A DNA stretch of 7,952 bases, from positions 1 to 7,952 of the forward strand of contig JAITBA010000049.1 of assembly GCA_031283835.1 (NCBI GenBank), read 5' to 3'. The position numbers were made by a program, and so were the translations under genes. Shown piece by piece: positions 1-5,642 of this stretch (position 1 is the stretch's first letter; each line of letters starts with the position of its first letter). Below the pieces are notes generated by a model, which saw only the letters and a program-made list of their open reading frames with translations, was not told where the DNA came from and did not search any database. Origin of the DNA: Oscillospiraceae bacterium. Its GTDB lineage: Bacteria > Bacillota > Clostridia > Oscillospirales > Acutalibacteraceae.

Positions 1-1
1 C

Positions 2-61
2 CAGGCCAACGCCGACCGCGCCGTGGCGGCGGTGCACAGGGCGTTTTTTCCGGAGGGATGA
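2..61 (+). CDS. C-terminal end of a probable aspartate kinase (partial)
   Basis: An open frame enters from the left edge and ends at the TGA at 59-61. The 19 visible residues, QANADRAVAAVHRAFFPEG, resemble the end of the ACT-domain region of aspartokinases, which commonly close with a pattern like 'D-R-A-V-x-A-L/V-H-x-A-F'. Aspartokinase phosphorylates aspartate in the first step of lysine, threonine and methionine synthesis. The assignment rests on this short tail only, so another ACT-domain enzyme is possible. The gene ends 65 bases before the SCIFF peptide start, and a TATAAT box lies between them, so the two are probably separate transcription units. Confidence 0.45.
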   Translation, partial: QANADRAVAAVHRAFFPEG

Positions 62-95
62 GCCCTTTTGTTCGCGATCGTTCCACACGATTCCT

Positions 96-101
96 TATAA
101 T
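96..101 (+). promoter_or_regulatory. Possible -10 box for scfA
   Basis: TATAAT is a perfect -10 hexamer in an AT-rich patch, 25 bases before the scfA ATG. No good -35 sits at 16-18 bases; the nearest TTG-type hexamer (TTGTTC, 68-73) is 22 bases away. The box is therefore weak evidence for a promoter, but its place between the end of the upstream gene and scfA fits a separate scfA transcript. Confidence 0.35.
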
Positions 102-126
102 TTATCAACAGAAAGCGAGCCAAACC

Positions 127-276
127 ATGCAAAGAATTCAAACCATCGAAACCCGCGACCTGCGGGAAAGCCTGTGCAGCGGGGGCTGCGGCGAATGCCA
201 GACGTCCTGCCAGTCGGCGTGCAAAACCTCTTGCGGCATTGCAAACCAGCCCTGCGAAAACAACGCCGAGGAATGA
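127..276 (+). CDS. scfA: SCIFF peptide, ranthipeptide (thioether-bridged RiPP) precursor
   Basis: This 49-residue peptide is recognisable as the clostridial SCIFF ('six cysteines in forty-five residues') precursor. It has a short leader-like N-terminus (MQRIQTIETRDLRES) and a core with the hallmark string CGECQTSCQSACKTSC followed by ANQPCEN. In this family a radical SAM maturase joins cysteine sulfur to a backbone-neighbouring carbon of another residue; the biological role is poorly known, with signalling or regulation proposed. The start at ATG 127 matches the family length; the frame is open back to 58, but that would add 23 residues with no leader character. The Shine-Dalgarno is poor. 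Two oddities: there are seven cysteines (17, 21, 24, 28, 32, 36, 43), Cys17 being extra, and residue 37 is Gly where characterised homologues carry the acceptor Thr. The maturase gene follows 130 bases downstream. Confidence 0.95.
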   Translation: MQRIQTIETRDLRESLCSGGCGECQTSCQSACKTSCGIANQPCENNAEE

Positions 277-296
277 GAGCAAAAACCGCGGGCGCG

Positions 297-325
297 GCCC
301 TGCTCCAAGCGGGCAGGGCTTTTTT
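297..325 (+). terminator. Intrinsic terminator or attenuator between scfA and scfB
   Basis: GCCCTGC (297-303) pairs perfectly with GCAGGGC (313-319) across a 9-base loop, followed at once by six T (320-325). It starts 20 bases after the scfA stop. If leaky, it would let much more precursor than maturase be made, as is usual for RiPP operons; if tight, scfB needs its own promoter in 326-390. Confidence 0.85.
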
Positions 326-406
326 GCCAACGATTTTTTAGCGCGAAGAGCGCCGTCTCAACCGTTTTGGCAAAATTTTATTTAAGGAATCGCAAAGGGA
401 TAACGT

Positions 407-1732
407 ATGATTCACGCCTACCAACTGCACGGCGCAAACATTGTGCTAGACATTGAAAGCGGGGCCGTTCATGTGACGGATCCCGTGGCGTTTTTTGCCA
501 TTACGCACTGGCCTGTTTCTCGCGCGGCATTGCAGGCGCGGTTCCCCGGGGAGAATTTGGACGGCTTGCCGGAAGCGATTGAAGATTTGATTGCCCGGCA
601 AACGCTTTTTTCGCCAAAAATTGCGATGAACAGGCAAAAGCCCCTGCAAGACCTGAAAGCCCTGTGCCTGCATGTGAGCCACACGTGCAACCTCACGTGC
701 GCGTATTGCTTTGCAAAGGCCGGGCGCTACCATGGCAAAGAAGCGCTGATGCCCTTTGAAATTGGACGGCAGGCGCTGGATTTTTTGATTGCGCGTTCTG
801 GCGGCCACAAAAATTTGGAAGTGGATTTTTTTGGCGGCGAGCCGTTGATGAACTGGCAGGTTGTGAAGGACCTTGTGGGATATGCCCGGGGCAAAGAACA
901 GGCTTGCGGCAAACGCTTTCGGTTTACGCTCACCACCAACGGCGTGCTGGTTGACGACGATGTGATGGATTTTTGCAACCGCGAGATGCACAACGTGGTG
1001 CTGAGCCTGGACGGCCGGCAGGCGGTGCATGACCGGTTGCGCCGCACCGTGAACGACAAAGGCAGCTACGACATTGTGGTGCCAAAGTTCCAGGAATTTG
1101 TGCGGCGGCGCGGGGGCAAAAATTACTATATACGCGGGACGTTCACGCACCAAAACCCCGATTTTACGCGGGATTTGTATCACCTGCAGGCGCTGGGCTT
1201 CGCGTCGCTTTCGATGGAGCCGGTGGTGTGCGAGCCCGAAAGCGCCCACGCCCTCACCCCGGAAGATATTGAAATTGTGAAAGCGGAATACCGCGCCCTT
1301 GCGGGCGAAATGGCCCGCCGCCGCGGCACGCCCGCCGCCTTCGATTTTTATCATTATCTGCTGGATTTGCGGCACGGCCCATGCTTATATAAGCGCGTGG
1401 CGGGCTGCGGTTCGGGGGTGAGCTATCTGGCTGTTACGCCCACGGGGGATTTTTATCCCTGCCACCAGTTTGTGGGGGACGCGCGATTTTTGATGGGCAA
1501 TGTGTGGCAGGGCGTCACCCGGCCGGACATTGTGGAGGACTTTGCGGGCTGCACCCTTGCCTCAAAGCCCGCTTGCCGCGATTGCTGGGCAAAGTATTAC
1601 TGTGCCGGCGGCTGCGCCGCCAATGCCTGCCACGCCGGCGGCGATATTCACAGCGTGGACGAAACCGGCTGCGAGCTGCTTAAGGCACGGATGGAATGCG
1701 CGATTTGGCTGGAAGCGTTGGGTGGCAAGTGA
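407..1732 (+). CDS. scfB: SCIFF peptide maturase, radical SAM/SPASM thioether-forming enzyme
   Basis: The 441-residue protein is the maturase partner of the SCIFF peptide. Residues 1 to about 85 resemble the leader-recognition (RRE-like) domain that these enzymes carry. Cys94, Cys98 and Cys101 form the CxxxCxxC that holds the SAM-cleaving 4Fe-4S cluster, and FFGGEP (141-146) is the usual SAM-contact motif of the barrel. The C-terminal SPASM region is rich in cysteine (326, 334, 352, 382, 390, 393, 399, 403, 408, 422), including CxxC at 390-393 and CAGGC at 399-403, for two auxiliary clusters. In this family a deoxyadenosyl radical takes hydrogen from the acceptor residue so that cysteine sulfur can attach. 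The start at ATG 407 follows AAAGGGA (394-400) by 6 bases. The gene lies behind the terminator after scfA, and ruvA begins 82 bases downstream. Confidence 0.95.
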   Translation: MIHAYQLHGANIVLDIESGAVHVTDPVAFFAITHWPVSRAALQARFPGENLDGLPEAIEDLIARQTLFSPKIAMNRQKPLQDLKALCLHVSHTCNLTCAYCFAKAGRYHGKEALMPFEIGRQALDFLIARSGGHKNLEVDFFGGEPLMNWQVVKDLVGYARGKEQACGKRFRFTLTTNGVLVDDDVMDFCNREMHNVVLSLDGRQAVHDRLRRTVNDKGSYDIVVPKFQEFVRRRGGKNYYIRGTFTHQNPDFTRDLYHLQALGFASLSMEPVVCEPESAHALTPEDIEIVKAEYRALAGEMARRRGTPAAFDFYHYLLDLRHGPCLYKRVAGCGSGVSYLAVTPTGDFYPCHQFVGDARFLMGNVWQGVTRPDIVEDFAGCTLASKPACRDCWAKYYCAGGCAANACHAGGDIHSVDETGCELLKARMECAIWLEALGGK

Positions 1733-1800
1733 GGCGCGCGTTGACGGGAAGGTTTAAGACTAGACCGCAAGCCGCCGGCAGGGGGTTTTGGGGGAGGCCG

Positions 1801-1810
1801 AAGGGGAGGT
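1801..1810 (+). promoter_or_regulatory. Ribosome binding site that fixes the ruvA start
   Basis: AAGGGGAGGT lies 4 bases before ATG 1815 and is nearly complementary to the 16S rRNA tail. It rules out the in-frame TTG at 1788, which would put this site inside the coding sequence. Confidence 0.8.
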
Positions 1811-1814
1811 TGTT

Positions 1815-2405
1815 ATGTTCTATAGCCTGACGGGCAAAGTGGCGCACGTTGAAGAAAACATGCTGGCGGTGGATTGCCACGGCGTGGCGTATGCGTGTGC
1901 GGCGACGGCCGGCACACTGCGCGAGGTTTTGGCGGGGGCGCAGGTGACGCTTTTTACCTATTTGAACGTGCGGGAGGATGCCCTGGAGCTGTTTGGCTTT
2001 TTGACGAAGGGCGAGCTGGCCTGCTTCCGGCGGCTGATTGCCGTGACGGGCGTGGGGCCCAAGGCGGCGCTTGCCGTGCTTTCGGCGTTTAGTCCCGAGC
2101 AGCTGGCGTTTTGCGTGGCCGCGGGGGATGTGAAATCCCTCACACGGGCACAGGGCGTGGGCAAAAAAATCGCCGAACGCATCTGCTTGGAGCTGAAGGA
2201 CAAGCTGCAGGCTTATGGCGGCAACCGGGGCATGGCGGGCAGCCGCGAAGCGGGGAACCCTGTTGTGGGCGGCAGCGAAGCGCTGGAAGCGCTGCTGGCT
2301 TTGGGTTACGACCAAGGCGAGGCGCTGCGGGTGCTGCGAGATTTGGACGAAGGATTGCCCACCCAAACAAAAGTGAAGGCGGCGCTGAAGCTACTGGCAG
2401 GGTAG
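1815..2405 (+). CDS. ruvA: Holliday junction branch migration protein RuvA
   Basis: RuvA binds the four-way DNA junction as a tetramer and loads the RuvB motor during recombinational repair. The 196-residue product has the family's usual length and three-domain plan: an N-terminal OB-like domain (MFYSLTGKV... to FTYLNVREDALELFGF, residues 1-62), two helix-hairpin-helix DNA-binding motifs (LIAVTGVGPKAALAVL, 74-89, and LTRAQGVGKKIAERICLEL, 109-127), a flexible Gly/Ser-rich linker (about 135-153), and domain III (154-196), which touches RuvB. The start is set by the AAGGGGAGGT site just upstream. ruvB follows after about 100 bases. No ruvC precedes it in the window; scfB does. Confidence 0.97.
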   Translation: MFYSLTGKVAHVEENMLAVDCHGVAYACAATAGTLREVLAGAQVTLFTYLNVREDALELFGFLTKGELACFRRLIAVTGVGPKAALAVLSAFSPEQLAFCVAAGDVKSLTRAQGVGKKIAERICLELKDKLQAYGGNRGMAGSREAGNPVVGGSEALEALLALGYDQGEALRVLRDLDEGLPTQTKVKAALKLLAG

Positions 2406-2470
2406 TGCTTGCGACGCGTTTGCCCCGCGCTGCTGGGTTTGGGCAAGGCTTTTTTATGCGATTGCGTATG

Positions 2471-2490
2471 CTTTTTCTCAAAAGAAAAAG
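2471..2490 (+). other. Perfect A/T-rich hairpin just upstream of the ruvB ribosome site
   Basis: CTTTTTCT (2471-2478) and AGAAAAAG (2483-2490) form a perfect 8-bp stem closed by a CAAA loop. The stem ends 4 bases before the GAAGGAG ribosome site of ruvB. It has no T-tail, so it is not a standard terminator; it could influence ruvB translation or mRNA stability. The stem is mostly A-T and its role is inferred only. Confidence 0.4.
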
Positions 2491-2494
2491 TATT

Positions 2495-2501
2495 GAAGGA
2501 G
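2495..2501 (+). promoter_or_regulatory. Ribosome binding site that fixes the ruvB start
   Basis: GAAGGAG is 6 bases from ATG 2508 and 3 from the neighbouring ATG 2505; the usual spacing favours 2508. An upstream open stretch from 2409 would add more than 30 non-conserved residues and include the hairpin and this site. Confidence 0.65.
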
Positions 2502-2507
2502 CACATG

Positions 2508-3554
2508 ATGGACGAGGAACGCACCCTTACCCCGGAATTGACACAGCAGGACGCCGAAATTGAGCTGAGTCTGCGGCCAAAAACCCTGGGGGAATATATT
2601 GGACAGGAAAAAGCGAAGGAGAACCTGGCGATCTATATTGAAGCGGCGCGGCGGCGGGGCGAGGCCCTGGACCACGTGCTGCTCTATGGGCCGCCGGGAC
2701 TGGGCAAAACGACGCTGGCGGGCATTATTGCCAATGCGCTGGGGGTCAACTTCCGCGTAACATCGGGCCCGGCGATTGAAAAACCCGGCGATTTGGCCGC
2801 GCTGTTAACAAACCTAAACGAAGGCGACGTGCTGTTCATTGACGAAATTCACCGGCTTTCGCGCCAGGTGGAGGAAGTGCTCTACCCCGCGATGGAAGAC
2901 AATGTGATTGATATCATTATTGGCAAGGGGCCAAGCGCGCGCAGCATCCGGCTGGATTTGCCGCGCTTTACGCTGGTGGGGGCCACCACAAGGGCCGGGC
3001 AGCTCAGTGCGCCGCTGCGCGACCGCTTTGGCGTGATTTTGCGGCTGGAGCTTTATGCGCCCAAGGAGCTGGGGCTGATTGTGCGACGCAGCGCGGGGAT
3101 TTTGGGCATTGCGATTGACGGCGACGGCGCACTCGAACTGGCCAGTCGCTCGCGGGGGACGCCGCGCATTGCCAACCGGCTGCTCAAGCGCGCGCGGGAT
3201 TTTGCGCAGGTGGTGGGCGACGGCACCATCACGGTAGAAAGCGCGCAAACCGCGCTGAACAGCATGGAAATTGACGAGTTGGGCCTGGACTTGATTGACC
3301 GGCGGCTGCTCACGGTGATGATCACGCAATACAACGGCGGGCCCGTGGGACTTGAAACCCTGGCCGCTGTTGTGGGCGAAGAATCGGTGACGATTGAAGA
3401 TGTGTATGAGCCGTACCTAATGCAGATTGGCTTTTTGGGCCGCACGCCGCGGGGCCGCGTCGCCACGCCCATGGCATATGCGCACCTGGGGCTGCGCGCG
3501 CCGCAAACAGAAGGCGGCGGACAGACGACGCTGGAGCTGTACAGCAATCATTAA
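2508..3554 (+). CDS. ruvB: Holliday junction branch migration ATPase RuvB
   Basis: RuvB is the AAA+ ring helicase that RuvA loads onto Holliday junctions; it hydrolyses ATP to drive branch migration. With the start at ATG 2508 the protein has 348 residues, normal for the family. Visible motifs in order: the N-terminal LRPKTLGEYIGQ signature (22-33), Walker A GPPGLGKT (61-68), Walker B VLFIDEIH (108-115), sensor 1 VGATTR (157-162), the arginine-finger region APLRDRFG (168-175), the sensor 2 stretch RGTPRIANRLLKR (216-228), and the C-terminal winged-helix DNA-binding part with GRTPRGR (311-317). Starting one codon earlier, at ATG 2505, would add only one Met. It is co-oriented with ruvA and probably co-transcribed; no strong terminator separates them. 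Confidence 0.98.
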   Translation: MDEERTLTPELTQQDAEIELSLRPKTLGEYIGQEKAKENLAIYIEAARRRGEALDHVLLYGPPGLGKTTLAGIIANALGVNFRVTSGPAIEKPGDLAALLTNLNEGDVLFIDEIHRLSRQVEEVLYPAMEDNVIDIIIGKGPSARSIRLDLPRFTLVGATTRAGQLSAPLRDRFGVILRLELYAPKELGLIVRRSAGILGIAIDGDGALELASRSRGTPRIANRLLKRARDFAQVVGDGTITVESAQTALNSMEIDELGLDLIDRRLLTVMITQYNGGPVGLETLAAVVGEESVTIEDVYEPYLMQIGFLGRTPRGRVATPMAYAHLGLRAPQTEGGGQTTLELYSNH

Positions 3555-3559
3555 AAAAA

Positions 3560-3591
3560 ATGCACGGATTGCGGGAGAAAAACGCGTGCAT
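3560..3591 (-). terminator. Terminator-like hairpin oriented for the - strand, just after ruvB
   Basis: ATGCACG (3560-3566) and CGTGCAT (3585-3591) form a 7-bp stem with an 18-base loop. On the + strand no T-run follows, but the eight A directly beside the stem (3553-3560) read as T on the - strand, which makes a terminator shape for antisense transcripts entering ruvB. It might also act as a simple 3' stem for the ruvB message. The loop is long and the call is tentative. Confidence 0.3.
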
Positions 3592-3654
3592 GAATCAAAT
3601 GGGGGCAACATAGGTATGCTTGCGATGATTTGATTTTGAGATAGGAGGCCTTGC

Positions 3655-5043
3655 ATGGGCAGATTGTTTGGCACCGACGGCGCGCGGGGGATTGCGAACA
3701 CGGAATTGACCTGTGAGCTGGCGGTCAGGATTGGCCGTGCGTGCGGTGCGCAGTCGCTTCGCGGCGGCAATTTTTGGCCGGCGGGCACGCGTCAGCAGTT
3801 TATTATTGGCATGGACACCCGTGCCAGCAGCGGCATGCTAGCCAACGCCCTGGCGGCGGGGTTCAACTCCGTGGGGGTTGACGCGGTGATGGCGGGGGTT
3901 GTGCCTACGCCTGCCGTGGCGCACCTCATCCCTCTGTGGGGCTGCGCGGGCGGGGCCATGGTTTCGGCCAGCCACAACCCCTGCGAATACAACGGCATCA
4001 AGCTGTTTGGCAGCCAGGGCACCAAGCTGCCCGACGCGCAGGAGGAGCGGATTGAGGCGATCATTCTTGACGAAACGGAGCCGCCGTCCACTCTTTTGGG
4101 CGGGCGCGTGGGCCGGTGCATTGCGGGGGAGGCCGCTGTGCCGGATTATCTGCGGCACCTGCGCGGCACCGTGCCGGGGAATTTGGCCACGCTGCTGCAG
4201 AGCCAGGGCATGGGCCGCATTGCGCTGGATTGCGCCAACGGCAGCGCCAGCGTCACCGCGCCACGCCTTTTTAGTGAATTGGGCTTTGCCTATGATTTGC
4301 TTTCGGCCGCGCCGGATGGGGAGAATATCAACAAGAACTGCGGCAGCACCCATATGGAGGCTTTGCGGGATTATGTGCGGGCACACGACGAAATTTGTGC
4401 GGGCTTTGCCTTTGACGGCGATGCCGACCGGCTGCTGGCCGTGGACGAAACCGGCGCGTTGGTGAATGGCGACCAGATGATTGCTCTGTGCGCCAAGCAG
4501 ATGCAGGCTGACGGCCATCTGAAGGACAATGCCGCCGTGGCCACGGTGATGGCCAATTTGGGGTTCCACGCATTTTGCGAGCGCAACGGCATTGCGCGCG
4601 AAATCACCACCGTGGGCGACCGCTATGTGTTGGAACGCATGCAAGAAAAGGGGCTCAGCATTGGCGGCGAGCAGAGCGGACACATCATCTTTAGCGAATT
4701 TGCCGCCACGGGCGACGGCCAGCTCACCGCGCTGCAGGTGCTCAACGTGATGCGCAAAACAGGCCGCCGACTTTCGGCGCTGGCGGGCGAAATGGAGATT
4801 TTTCCGCAGGTGATGGTGAATGTGAAGGTATCGAACCTGGGCAAGCTGCGCTGCCACACCGACCCGGAAATTGCCCTTGCGGTGGTGCGCGCCAAAGAAG
4901 AGCTGGGCGAAAGCGGCCGCGTATTGGTGCGTGTGAGCGGCACCGAACCGCTGATCCGCGTGATGCTGGAGGGCCGCGACGCGGCACAAATTCGGCGTTT
5001 GTGCAACGAGCTTGCAGAGGTTGTGCGGGTGCGGCTGATTTGA
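3655..5043 (+). CDS. glmM: Phosphoglucosamine mutase GlmM
   Basis: GlmM converts glucosamine-6-phosphate to glucosamine-1-phosphate, the step before UDP-GlcNAc in cell-wall precursor synthesis, in the cytoplasm. The 462-residue protein opens with the family signature GRLFGTDGARG (2-12). It carries the phosphoserine loop MVSASHNP with active Ser106, the metal-binding loop DGDADR (254-259), the sugar-specificity loop GGEQSGH (337-343) and the C-terminal phosphate-binding loop RVSGTEPLIRV (426-436). It is slightly longer than the usual 445-450 residues, partly through a short insertion around LRGGNFWPAGTRQQF (35-49) between the first two strands. AGGAGG (3643-3648) sits 6 bases before the ATG. 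It follows ruvB by 100 bases on the same strand. DGDADR and GGEQSGH favour GlmM over other alpha-D-phosphohexomutases. Confidence 0.97.
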   Translation: MGRLFGTDGARGIANTELTCELAVRIGRACGAQSLRGGNFWPAGTRQQFIIGMDTRASSGMLANALAAGFNSVGVDAVMAGVVPTPAVAHLIPLWGCAGGAMVSASHNPCEYNGIKLFGSQGTKLPDAQEERIEAIILDETEPPSTLLGGRVGRCIAGEAAVPDYLRHLRGTVPGNLATLLQSQGMGRIALDCANGSASVTAPRLFSELGFAYDLLSAAPDGENINKNCGSTHMEALRDYVRAHDEICAGFAFDGDADRLLAVDETGALVNGDQMIALCAKQMQADGHLKDNAAVATVMANLGFHAFCERNGIAREITTVGDRYVLERMQEKGLSIGGEQSGHIIFSEFAATGDGQLTALQVLNVMRKTGRRLSALAGEMEIFPQVMVNVKVSNLGKLRCHTDPEIALAVVRAKEELGESGRVLVRVSGTEPLIRVMLEGRDAAQIRRLCNELAEVVRVRLI

Positions 5044-5114
5044 ATTTTTTTGGGGTGCTTGCCGTGCAATTTGCCGTCCGCGCAAAAAAAGCGATAAAAA
5101 ACGCAAATTAGGGC

Positions 5115-5143
5115 TTGCTTTTTTTTGAAAGATGTGCTATACT
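5115..5143 (+). promoter_or_regulatory. Promoter of the tRNA-Ser gene
   Basis: TTGCTT (5115-5120) and TATACT (5138-5143) are separated by exactly 17 bases, and TG at 5135-5136 makes an extended -10. Transcription would start near 5150, about 45 bases before the mature tRNA. The spacer contains a run of T. Confidence 0.75.
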
Positions 5144-5196
5144 GTTTAGGCGATTTGGTTATCCTTTTGCGTACAATTGCATAGCAAATGTCACAC

Positions 5197-5287
5197 GGAG
5201 AAGTACTCAAGTTGGTGACGAGGCGCCCCTGCTAAGGGCGTAGGTCGGGTAACCGGCGCGGGAGTTCGAGTCTCCCCTTCTCCGCCA
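5197..5287 (+). tRNA. tRNA-Ser (anticodon GCT)
   Basis: The acceptor stem GGAGAAG (5197-5203) pairs with CTTCTCC (5277-5283), followed by a discriminator G and an encoded CCA (5285-5287). The anticodon stem CGCCC/GGGCG (5224-5228, 5236-5240) encloses the loop CTGCTAA with anticodon GCT at 5231-5233, which reads the serine codons AGC and AGU. A long variable arm (about 5241-5258) marks a class II tRNA, as expected for serine, and the T arm carries TTCGAGT. At 91 bases it has normal length. It has its own promoter and a terminator downstream. It marks the change from GC-rich core DNA to AT-richer DNA. Confidence 0.97.
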
Positions 5288-5294
5288 TTTCCGT

Positions 5295-5316
5295 AGGTCT
5301 GCTATGCTACAGACCT
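5295..5316 (+). other. Hairpin directly behind tRNA-Ser
   Basis: AGGTCTG (5295-5301) pairs perfectly with CAGACCT (5310-5316) across an 8-base loop and can be extended by a G-U and a G-C pair. It begins 8 bases after the tRNA CCA. It may be a processing or stabilising stem of the tRNA precursor, or part of a junction sequence; no T-run follows. Confidence 0.4.
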
Positions 5317-5325
5317 GCCTCGCAA

Positions 5326-5350
5326 AAACCCCGCAGTTGCGGGGTTTCTC
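5326..5350 (+). terminator. Intrinsic terminator of the tRNA-Ser transcript
   Basis: AAACCCCGC (5326-5334) and GCGGGGTTT (5339-5347) form a perfect 9-bp stem with an AGTT loop, then CTC. The T-tail is short, but the stem is strong, and the flanking A-run lets it work in both directions. Confidence 0.75.
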
Positions 5351-5423
5351 GCATATCTGGAGTAATTTTTGGACTGCCGTGTTCCACCTTGTCAGTCTCG
5401 AATCGAACCACACATAGGCTCAC

Positions 5424-5515
5424 CCATGCACCAAGCGGAAGAAATCCAAGAGGTTGGTGCATGGCTGGTGCGTTTTTCGATACCTTTTCACGCTTGGTGC
5501 GGCGGATATTCCGCC
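5424..5515. repeat. Cluster of competing inverted repeats in non-coding DNA after the tRNA
   Basis: The stretch 5351-5642 holds no gene I can support. Within it CCATGCACCAA (5424-5434) is the perfect reverse complement of TTGGTGCATGG (5454-5464). The overlapping GCACCAAGCG (5429-5438) is also the perfect reverse complement of CGCTTGGTGC (5491-5500), so one left arm can pair with either of two right arms. A third hairpin, GGCGGA/TCCGCC with a 3-base loop (5501-5515), follows at once. This may be a structured RNA, a protein-binding array or a repeat from a mobile element; the sequence alone does not decide. Confidence 0.5.
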
Positions 5516-5616
5516 GAGAATCGCCTGTCGTCCACCCATCTGTGACCGATGGCGGATCGTATGGCAATGGGGAACTGTGAGTTGCCGGTTTTGCTGTCGG
5601 TTTAGAATAATCTCCG

Positions 5617-5636
5617 AGGGCGAGCGTACTCGCCCT
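5617..5636. other. GC-rich hairpin behind the lipoprotein gene
   Basis: AGGGCGAG (5617-5624) and CTCGCCCT (5629-5636) form a perfect 8-bp stem with a CGTA loop. It lies 7 bases past the stop of the - strand lipoprotein gene and so may end that transcript, but no T-run follows on either strand, so the terminator role is uncertain. Confidence 0.4.
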
Positions 5637-5642
5637 GTAAAA

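Noticed and set aside
58..126. Extension of the SCIFF frame back to an ATG at 58
   Set aside because: It would add 23 residues unlike any SCIFF leader, overlap the upstream stop codon and span the TATAAT box; the ATG at 127 gives the family length.
446..1375. 309-codon open frame on the - strand inside scfB
   Set aside because: It is antisense to a clearly conserved enzyme, has low-complexity His/Arg/Ala-rich content typical of shadow frames in GC-rich DNA, and no ribosome site.
1788..1814. TTG start for ruvA at 1788
   Set aside because: The strong AAGGGGAGGT site lies inside this extension and points to ATG 1815, which begins with the conserved MFYSLTGKV.
2418..2456. Possible terminator after ruvA (TTGCCC/GGGCAA, then a T-run)
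   Set aside because: The loop is long, the stem only 6 bp and the T-run is offset from it; ruvA and ruvB are expected to be co-transcribed.
2409..2504. Longer RuvB start reaching back to 2409
   Set aside because: The extra residues are not RuvB-like and would contain the hairpin and the ribosome site.
3838..5106. 422-codon open frame on the - strand across glmM
   Set aside because: It is the antisense shadow of glmM, whose motifs are intact; the translation is rich in Ala, His, Gln and Arg and resembles no family I know.
5103..5126. Possible glmM terminator (GCAA/TTGC stem plus eight T)
   Set aside because: The stem is only 4 bp with an 8-base loop, and the T-run overlaps the tRNA promoter; too weak to annotate.
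5207..5413. - strand frame reading RRRGDSNSRAGYPTYALSRG
   Set aside because: This is the familiar false protein produced by translating the complement of a tRNA-Ser gene.
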